Assembly: GCA_017483405.1 (NCBI GenBank)
Contig: JAFUWP010000110.1
Coordinates: 1-17,745, forward strand
DNA: 17,745 nucleotides
Reading direction: 5' to 3'
From: Oscillospiraceae bacterium
Lineage (GTDB): Bacteria; Bacillota; Clostridia; Oscillospirales; Ruminococcaceae
Under the pieces are notes generated by a model that worked only from the letters and a program-made list of their open reading frames with translations, did not search any database and had not been told where the DNA came from. This document shows, piece by piece, positions 15,892 through 17,745 of the stretch (positions are counted from its first letter, which is position 1; the number at the start of each line of letters is the position of its first letter). The position numbers and the translations under genes are program-made.

Positions 15892-17691
15892 TTGGATATT
15901 TATGGATTTTATACGGGAAAAATTTTCAACGCACATCATTATCTTGGCGCGCATAAGGCGAAAGAAGGCTATGTCTTCCGCGTATATGCCCCTCATGCGC
16001 ACCGCATTACCCTGACAGGCGAATTCAATGACTGGCAGGACTGGGAAATGACCTGCGGTTTCAATAACCATTTCTGGGAAATTACCGTTCCGCAGGCTCG
16101 CGCCGGTCAGAGATATTTATACCGAATCTGGCATAAAGATGACACCTATACAGAACACTGTGACCCTTATGGTTTCGGCATGGATTTGCGTCCGGCATTC
16201 TGTTCGGTCATCCGTGATTTATCGGATTACAGATTCAGCGACAGCACTTGGATGCGTCAGCGGAGCGACTGCAAAGACAAGCCTCTGCATATCTATGAAC
16301 TGCATCTCGGCTCGTGGAAACAGAAAAAACAAAATCCCGATGATGAAACCGGCGATTTCTATAACTATGAAGAAATCGCAGATTTATTAATTCCCTATCT
16401 GAAAGAAATGGGCTATAACTATGTGGAATTCATGCCCCTTGCCGAACATCCCTGTGATGCTTCATGGGGGTATCAGAATACCGGATTCTTCGCGCCTACT
16501 TCACGTTACGGAACGGCCAGACAGCTCAAAATCCTGATTGATAAACTGCATCAGAATCACATCGGGGTACTTCTGGATTTTGTTCTTGTGCATTTTGCCA
16601 TAGACAGCTACGGACTGGCGAACTTCGATGGTATGCCTCTGTATGAATATCCGGATGCCGGTGCTGGCCTCAGTGAATGGGGCAGTTATAACTTCATCCA
16701 TTCCAAAGGCGAAGTACAGAGCTTTCTGCAATCCAATGCCTGCTACTGGCTGGAAGAATTCCACTTTGACGGCCTGCGCATGGATGCCATCAGCCGGATG
16801 ATTTACTGGCACGGCAAAAAGGAATGCGGTGTCAATAACAGTGCGCTGAACTTCATCCGGAATATGAATTCCGGCCTGAAAGCTAAATTCCCCAGCTGTA
16901 TCCTCTGCGCCGAAGATTCCACCGATTTCCCGAAAGTCACCGCGCCGGTGTGGAGTGACGGACTCGGCTTTGATTATAAATGGGATATGGGCTACATGAA
17001 TGATACGCTCGATTATTTCCGTACTGACCCGATTTACCGGTACGGCAATTATCATAAACTCACTTTCTCTATGATGTATTATCATTCGGAATATTATATT
17101 CTTCCCTTCTCCCATGATGAAAACGTCCACGGAAAAGCGACTGTTCTCCAGAAGATGCACGGCCTGTATGACGGCAAATTCGCTCAGGCAAGAGCCTTTT
17201 ATATGTATCATGCCATCCACCCCGGGAAACTTCTTGATTTTATGGGCGGTGAATTCGGTCAGCTCCGCGAATGGGATGAAACCCGCGAACAGGATTGGTT
17301 TATGCTCAAATATCCCATTCATGATGCATTTCATCACTATATCAAAAAATTAAATCATCTCTATCTGAAACATTCGGCACTGTTCGAGCGCGATTACACG
17401 CAGGGCGGTTTTGAATGGCTCGACTGCAAGCAGAATTATCCCTGCTGTTATGCCATCAAGCGCAATTCCTCGAAAGAATCCGTTATCGGTGTCTTCAATT
17501 TCGCCGGCGCACCGCAGGACCATTATGTTCTTCACTGCGATGCCAAACGTCTGACAGTTCTGCTCGATTCCAGTGCTGACATCTACAGCGGAACGCGCCC
17601 CGATACTGCCGGTACAGTCATCGAAGGCCATAACGGAGAATTCATCCTTTCCCTTCCGCCGTTTTCCGGAATCTGCCTGCAAGTCGAATAA
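15892..17691 (+). CDS. glgB: 1,4-alpha-glucan (glycogen) branching enzyme, GH13 family
   Basis: Cytoplasmic enzyme that cleaves alpha-1,4 chains and rejoins them as alpha-1,6 branches in glycogen. 599 aa. An N-terminal CBM48 domain (about 22-105; YVFRVYAPHAHRITLTGEFNDW) leads into the GH13 barrel. Seen in order: IYELHLGSW (134-142), MPLAEHP (181-187), motif I DFVLVHF (229-235), motif II FDGLRMDA with nucleophile Asp298, motif III ILCAED with acid/base Glu341, and motif IV SHDE with Asp409, followed by GGEFGQ. The catalytic triad is complete. A beta-sandwich C-domain ends in SGICLQVE. The start is TTG 15892, since AAGGGAG lies about 8 nt upstream and no in-frame ATG is close by. No other glycogen gene (glgC, glgA, glgP) lies in the window. 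The downstream 54 bp shows no clear terminator. Confidence 0.95.
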   Translation: MDIYGFYTGKIFNAHHYLGAHKAKEGYVFRVYAPHAHRITLTGEFNDWQDWEMTCGFNNHFWEITVPQARAGQRYLYRIWHKDDTYTEHCDPYGFGMDLRPAFCSVIRDLSDYRFSDSTWMRQRSDCKDKPLHIYELHLGSWKQKKQNPDDETGDFYNYEEIADLLIPYLKEMGYNYVEFMPLAEHPCDASWGYQNTGFFAPTSRYGTARQLKILIDKLHQNHIGVLLDFVLVHFAIDSYGLANFDGMPLYEYPDAGAGLSEWGSYNFIHSKGEVQSFLQSNACYWLEEFHFDGLRMDAISRMIYWHGKKECGVNNSALNFIRNMNSGLKAKFPSCILCAEDSTDFPKVTAPVWSDGLGFDYKWDMGYMNDTLDYFRTDPIYRYGNYHKLTFSMMYYHSEYYILPFSHDENVHGKATVLQKMHGLYDGKFAQARAFYMYHAIHPGKLLDFMGGEFGQLREWDETREQDWFMLKYPIHDAFHHYIKKLNHLYLKHSALFERDYTQGGFEWLDCKQNYPCCYAIKRNSSKESVIGVFNFAGAPQDHYVLHCDAKRLTVLLDSSADIYSGTRPDTAGTVIEGHNGEFILSLPPFSGICLQVE

Positions 17692-17745
17692 TCCGGAAAA
17701 TTGCACAAAAATCAAACTTTTTTCAAAAACCACTTGCAAAAATAA

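Noticed and set aside
16501..17337. 278-codon minus-strand open frame opposite glgB
   Set aside because: It lies fully antisense to the catalytic part of an unmistakable branching enzyme, has no family features, and reads as a mirror frame of the GH13 coding sequence.
17662..17700. Inverted repeat TTTTCCGGA / TCCGGAAAA around the glgB stop as a terminator
   Set aside because: The arms are separated by 21 nt including coding sequence, and no U-tract follows the second arm.

Overview
The window looks like chromosomal DNA of a low-to-mid GC Gram-positive bacterium of the Clostridia, most likely a Ruminococcus-type gut or rumen organism. This is inferred from strong AGGAGG-type ribosome binding sites, TTGxxx-17-TATAAT promoters, a type IV pilus (T4P) set without an outer-membrane secretin, and PolA and GlgB proteins that read like Ruminococcaceae homologues. 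The species assignment is from memory, not from a search. No tRNA, rRNA, CRISPR array, IS element or phage gene was seen.

Layout. (1) 1-1893, minus strand: the first 631 codons of DNA polymerase I (polA), cut by the window edge in polymerase motif A. Codon 16 is an in-frame TAG at a normally aromatic position, and it is the only stop in the 631 codons. (2) 1957-5448, minus strand: a three-gene motor operon made of a stand-alone PilB/GspE N-terminal (MshEN-like) domain, the extension ATPase PilB and the retraction ATPase PilT. It ends at a hairpin just upstream of the polA ribosome binding site. (3) 5545-6435, plus strand: prepilin peptidase PilD, with its own extended -10 promoter, ending at a terminator shared with the convergent operon. 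(4) 6495-14739, minus strand: a six-gene pilus assembly and pilin operon transcribed from one clear promoter at 14818-14846. The order is pilC, a natural pilM-pilN fusion, pilO, a very large pilin-like protein of about 875 aa, a short prepilin (136 aa) and a long prepilin (467 aa). (5) 14740-15098: an AT-rich gap with the pil promoter and no gene. (6) 15099-15674, minus strand: a TetR-family regulator divergent from glgB (15892-17691, plus strand), with a perfect 18-bp palindrome between them that is the likely operator.

How the genes work together. PilD would process the prepilins. PilM-N and PilO would form the cytoplasmic and membrane alignment subcomplex around the platform protein PilC. 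PilB would drive polymerisation and PilT retraction. The two pilins and the giant pilin-like protein are the likely filament and tip components, suited to attachment to a surface or an insoluble substrate. The glgB/TetR pair and polA appear to be functionally separate neighbours.

Most interesting points: the amber codon in polA, the stand-alone MshEN paralogue with a stretch of near-identical DNA shared with pilB, the covalent PilM-PilN fusion, and the oversized pilin-like protein with a repeat-rich beta region.
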